Shown piece by piece: positions 61,078 to 64,000 of a DNA stretch of 64,000 bases. The stretch comes from CAVPHV01 sp963821095 (GTDB lineage: Bacteria; Actinomycetota; Acidimicrobiia; Spongiisociales; UBA5794). The translations under genes were made by a program, and so were the position numbers. The stretch spans positions 186,001 to 250,000 of the forward strand of contig CAWGCJ010000022.1 of the NCBI GenBank assembly GCA_963821095.1. Direction: 5' to 3'. The notes below the pieces were generated by a model. That model made no database searches and was not told the origin of the DNA. It was given only the letters and a program-made list of their open reading frames with translations. Position 1 is the stretch's first letter, and each line of letters starts with the position of its first letter.

Positions 61078-62094
61078 ATGGCAGGGGTGAAGCCAAAACA
61101 CTCAACCATCCATGACGTGGCCGAGCGGGCCGGGGTCTCCAAGTCTCTCGTGTCGCTGGTAATGCGTGGGTCCCCCAACGTCAGCGAGGCGCGTCGTGTG
61201 GCGGTCCTCGAAGCTGCTCGGGAGCTCAACTACAGCCCCAACGCCGCTGCCCGCTCCCTGGCGCGCAGCCGGTCCGGCGTGTTTGGGGTTGTTGTTTCCG
61301 ATCTCCACAACCCGTTCTTTGCCGACGTCGCCGACGGCATCGAGGAGGAGGCGGTTGCCGCCGACTATCGGGCGTTGCTGAGCAGCGGGTTTCTCGATGC
61401 CGATCGAGAATTGACCGCAGTCGACACCCTCATCCAGTTGCGGGCCGACGGTCTGATCCTGTTGGGCAATGTCGGGCCGATCGACCGCTTCGAGGCCATG
61501 GCCGGCTCGGCTCCTATCGTCGTTGTCAGCCGGGAGACGCCGTCCGAGATCATGGATTCGGTGCGAGACGACGACCGGCTCGGAGCGGCCATTCTTGTCG
61601 ACCACCTCGTGGCACTCGGCCATACCAGGATCGCCCACATTTCGCCGGGCGAAGCCGCCGGAGCGCCCGGGAGACGGGCGGGCTACGAAGCACAGATGCG
61701 CCACCACGGTCTCGAGGCCAAGATCAACGTGGTCGAGGGGGCTTTCACCCGTCGCGGTGGACGGGCCGGCATGGGACGCCTGCTCGATGCGACACCAAAG
61801 CCGACCGCCGTGATCGCTCCGAATGACTTTGCCGCGATCGGGGTACTCGAGGTTGCCGATGAGGCGGAGATTGACATTCCCGGGGAGCTGTCGGTGACGG
61901 GCTACGACGACATCGCTCTGGCGCGGATGAGTCGGATCGATCTGACCACGATTGCCCAGCCTGCCGAGGAATTGGGCCGCATCGCAGTTCGGCTGCTCAG
62001 GGAGCGAGTCGAGGACGGGCGCCGCGAGGCACGTCACATCGTCATCCCGCCGGCCCTCGTTGTTGGGTCGACCAGCGGGCCGGTACCGAAGTAG
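61078..62094 (+). CDS. LacI-family repressor, probable regulator of the iol regulon
   Basis: 338 aa. N-terminal HTH TIHDVAERAGVSKSLVSLVMRGSPNVSEARRVAVLEAARELNY with hinge helix SPNAAARSLARSRS, then a PBP-like effector domain (VFGVVVSDLHNPFFADVADGIEEEA, DGLILLGNV, VTGYDDIALARMSRIDLTTI). SLVSLVMRGS is in the operator-contact helix region. It lies beside operator site 6 and among the genes with the same sites, so it is the best candidate to bind TGGAACGTTCCA. The ligand is probably inositol or an early intermediate; the order of binding is inferred. Confidence 0.9.
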   Translation: MAGVKPKHSTIHDVAERAGVSKSLVSLVMRGSPNVSEARRVAVLEAARELNYSPNAAARSLARSRSGVFGVVVSDLHNPFFADVADGIEEEAVAADYRALLSSGFLDADRELTAVDTLIQLRADGLILLGNVGPIDRFEAMAGSAPIVVVSRETPSEIMDSVRDDDRLGAAILVDHLVALGHTRIAHISPGEAAGAPGRRAGYEAQMRHHGLEAKINVVEGAFTRRGGRAGMGRLLDATPKPTAVIAPNDFAAIGVLEVADEAEIDIPGELSVTGYDDIALARMSRIDLTTIAQPAEELGRIAVRLLRERVEDGRREARHIVIPPALVVGSTSGPVPK

Positions 62095-62105
62095 GGAGTG
62101 CGGCG

Positions 62106-63225
62106 ATGAGTATCGGGGTCGGGCTGATTGGGAGCGGATTCATCGGCAAGGTCCATGCCCTGGCCTACCGGGCGGCTCCTGCGGTATTTGGGTTCGAGCC
62201 ACCGCGCTTCGAGATCCTGGCCGACATCGATGACAGCACGGCGGCACAGGCAGCCTTGGATCTTGGGTTTGGTCGGTCGACCGGCGATTGGCGGGCCCTT
62301 GTCGCCGACCCTGCTGTCGATCTCGTCGACATCACCACCCCGAATCACCTCCACGAGGAAATGGCCCTGGCCGCTATCGCCGCAGGCAAAGCGGTCTATT
62401 GCGAGAAACCGCTGGCGCCGACCGCGGCCGGTGCAGGTCGAATGGTGGCGGCCGCCGAGGCCGCTCGGGGTCCGCACCATGGTCGGCTTCAACTACCTGA
62501 AGAACCCGATCGCGGCGGTGGCCCGCGAGATCATCGAGTCGGGCGAGATCGGTTCCGTGTTCGGGTACCGCGGCTGGCACTTCGAGGACTACATGCACGA
62601 TCCCGACACGCTGGTCAATGCATGGCGGCTCAGTCCGGATACCGGCGACGGTGTCACATCCGATCTTGGTAGCCACGCCATCTCGATGGCACGCTATCTC
62701 GTCGGCGATATCGCTGAGGTGGCGGCCCGCCGTACGACGGTGAAGCGGATGCGGGCTGTGGGGGAGAATCGAGAAGAGGTACCGGTCTCGGTTCCCGACA
62801 CTGTGGCAGCGTTGGTTCGGTTTGGCGCCGGAGCCAATGGGACGATCGAGGCCTCTTGGATGGCTGCCGGTCACAAGCACACGATCGCGGTCGAGGTCTT
62901 CGGCACGAAAGGCACGCTGGCATTCGACTTCGAGCGTCTCAGTGAGCTCAGGCTCTACCCGGCCGGCCAACCCCGCGGGCGGGAAGGGTTCACCACCATC
63001 CTCGCCGGGCCGTCCCATCCCGACTTCGCTGCGTTCGTCCCGGCGCCGGGTCACCAACTCGGGTTCAACGACCTCAAGACGATCGAGGTCCGCGACCTCC
63101 TGGTGGGGCTAGATTCTGGATCGCCCGCACCGTGGCCCGACTTCCGGGAAGCCTGGGAGGTCCAGAAGGTGGTCGACGCCATCATCGCCTCGGACCAATC
63201 TGGCAACTGGGTCCCGATCGCCTGA
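62106..63225 (+). CDS. Gfo/Idh/MocA oxidoreductase, one inserted base
   Basis: ATG 62106 follows the lacI stop by 11 bases (GGAGTGCGGCG), so it is in the lacI operon. GVGLIGSGFIGKVHALAY, VDITTPNHLHEEMAL and YCEKPLAPT start the protein. One extra base near 62466-62470 shifts to VRTMVGFNYLKNPIAAV, DTGDGVTSDLGSHAISMARYLVGD (catalytic helix) and so on to VPIA. Repaired length is 372 aa. It is the third such dehydrogenase of the locus, close to the second in style (IPKVH/MGQAH loop), probably for a cyclitol isomer or ketone. Confidence 0.82.
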
Positions 63226-63248
63226 GCCCAATCCCGTTCTTGCGCAGT

Positions 63249-63325
63249 GGGGCTCGCTGCCCCCTCCGACCCGGCGCCCAAGGGGTGCCGGCCCACCTCC
63301 CCCGACTTCGTCGGGGGAGGGCACG
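63249..63325 (-). repeat. Dispersed repeat R2, copy 2 (inverted)
   Basis: Reverse complement of the element at 20993-21070: CTCCCCCGAC-gaa-GTCGGGGGAG hairpin plus the GGGCCGGC and GGCGCCGGG blocks. It lies between the Gfo/Idh/MocA gene and the YgfK-type gene, both ending here (convergent). Confidence 0.65.
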
Positions 63326-63336
63326 TGGGGTAGGCC

Positions 63337-64000
63337 TTAGTCCTCCACGTAGCCGGGATGGGGGACGAAGGTGCCGCCCTCGGCCATCACTGGGATCTGG
63401 GGCATCGAGCCGCCGACGCCCTTCAACACGGTGTACATCTCGGCGGCCGGTTGCAGCGAGAGGACCTCGCCGTCGGCGGCTGCCGCGGTCGGGGTCGCCT
63501 CGATCAACGCCAGGGTGTCGGCGTCGAGCTTGGCGGTGAAGGCAGGCGAGGTGTACTCGATCTGCCCGTTCACCTCGATGCGATGCGTCTGGCCGTCGAT
63601 CCGGGCCTCCAGCACCGAATCGCCAAACGCCATGAAGGCGTTGGTCTTCTCGGCTTCGAAGTCTGCCCGGTTCAGGTACAGGCGCGGCTTGTCGCGATAC
63701 GGCTCTCCCGATGTCGGGCAGGCCGTCACGCAGTTGCCGCACTCGTTGCAGAAGTCCGTGAGCACCGCGATCTGGAGGCTCTGTCCCGCCACAAAGGGCG
63801 ACGCATCGCCGGCGACGACCGCGCCGTCGGCGACGGTGAGCGCCGGCAGCTCGGCCCGCACCGACTCCATCTCATACGTCATCAGCGCCATGTTGGGGCA
63901 GACACCGACGCACAGGCTGCAGATCTCGTGGCAGTCGAGGCACCGACCGGCCTCCTGCATCGCCTCGGCGGGCGTGTAGGAGAGCACCGTTTCTTCGAAT
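63337..64000 (-). CDS. ygfK: YgfK-type iron-sulfur oxidoreductase, C-terminal part only
   Basis: The gene starts outside the window; about 220 residues are seen. RCLDCHEICSLCVGVCPN and, about 60 residues later, CNECGNCVTACPTSGEPYRDKPRLYL are the two [4Fe-4S] motifs at the end of E. coli YgfK, followed by the same NRADFE-type tail. YgfK carries electrons for the purine-degradation cluster and is usually ~1000 aa, so most of this protein lies upstream of base 64000. With the protein at 36868 it makes two YgfK-type proteins on the same stretch. Confidence 0.8.
   Translation of the reverse strand, partial: FEETVLSYTPAEAMQEAGRCLDCHEICSLCVGVCPNMALMTYEMESVRAELPALTVADGAVVAGDASPFVAGQSLQIAVLTDFCNECGNCVTACPTSGEPYRDKPRLYLNRADFEAEKTNAFMAFGDSVLEARIDGQTHRIEVNGQIEYTSPAFTAKLDADTLALIEATPTAAAADGEVLSLQPAAEMYTVLKGVGGSMPQIPVMAEGGTFVPHPGYVED

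Overview
High-GC chromosomal DNA, most likely from an actinobacterium. The signs are a mycobacterial-type Nei2 glycosylase (starting MPEGH), many GTG/TTG starts, and lipoproteins with an AACGDDD-type lipobox followed by a Thr/Ala-rich linker, a style I associate with Acidimicrobiia (class assignment is inference). At least eleven conserved genes are broken by single-base indels, nearly all extra bases. This looks like raw long-read or MAG assembly error rather than real gene decay, because the essential-type gene clpP is among them.

Layout. (a) 1-5.4 kb, housekeeping: end of an ECF sigma factor and its membrane anti-sigma-like partner, four tRNAs (Pro, Gly, Arg, His), then tig-clpP-clpX. (b) 5.4-11.2 kb, mixed: serine-hydrolase lipoprotein, DUF1475-like membrane protein, nei2, amidohydrolase, GH32-like protein, DUF1801 protein. 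(c) 11.3-22.5 kb, a nitrogen-catabolic locus: YgeW-like knotted carbamoyltransferase and GntR regulator, facing an operon of ATCase-like carbamoyltransferase, carbamate kinase, PLP fold-type-II enzyme, glutamate dehydrogenase, an unknown 129-aa protein, hydroxypyruvate reductase, aminotransferase and glycerate 2-kinase. (d) 22.5-24.6 kb, an ABC exporter with one or two tiny ORFs. (e) 24.8-30.7 kb, molybdenum hydroxylase operon: FAD subunit, XdhD, XdhC, YqeB, YqeC. (f) 30.8-38.6 kb, an SDR, a BMP-type nucleoside ABC importer and a YgfK-like iron-sulfur protein. Blocks c, e and f together contain counterparts of much of the E. coli ygeW/yqeA/yqeBC/ygfK/ygfM/xdhD purine-degradation cluster, and add a glyoxylate-to-2-phosphoglycerate module.

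(g) 38.8-63.2 kb, a cyclitol (inositol-type) locus: iolB, a sugar ABC importer, iolG, iolE, SMP-30 lactonase, 2-hydroxyacid dehydrogenase, three Gfo/Idh/MocA proteins, HpcH/HpaI aldolase, iolD, several SDRs and a hydroxypyruvate isomerase-like protein. An operon follows that encodes a CoA-acylating aldehyde dehydrogenase, CoA-transferase, HMG-CoA-lyase-like enzyme and two-subunit transketolase. A LacI-family gene (61078) sits beside one of six near-identical 12-bp palindromes (TGGAACGTTCCA type) placed before iolB, the importer, iolG, the 2-hydroxyacid dehydrogenase, the ALDH operon and lacI itself, so I read g as one regulon. No IolC kinase, IolJ aldolase or IolA dehydrogenase is present. The HpaI aldolase and the ALDH/CoA-transferase/lyase/transketolase operon are therefore candidates for a kinase-free lower inositol pathway, the most interesting hypothesis here. 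(h) The window ends inside a second YgfK-type iron-sulfur protein.
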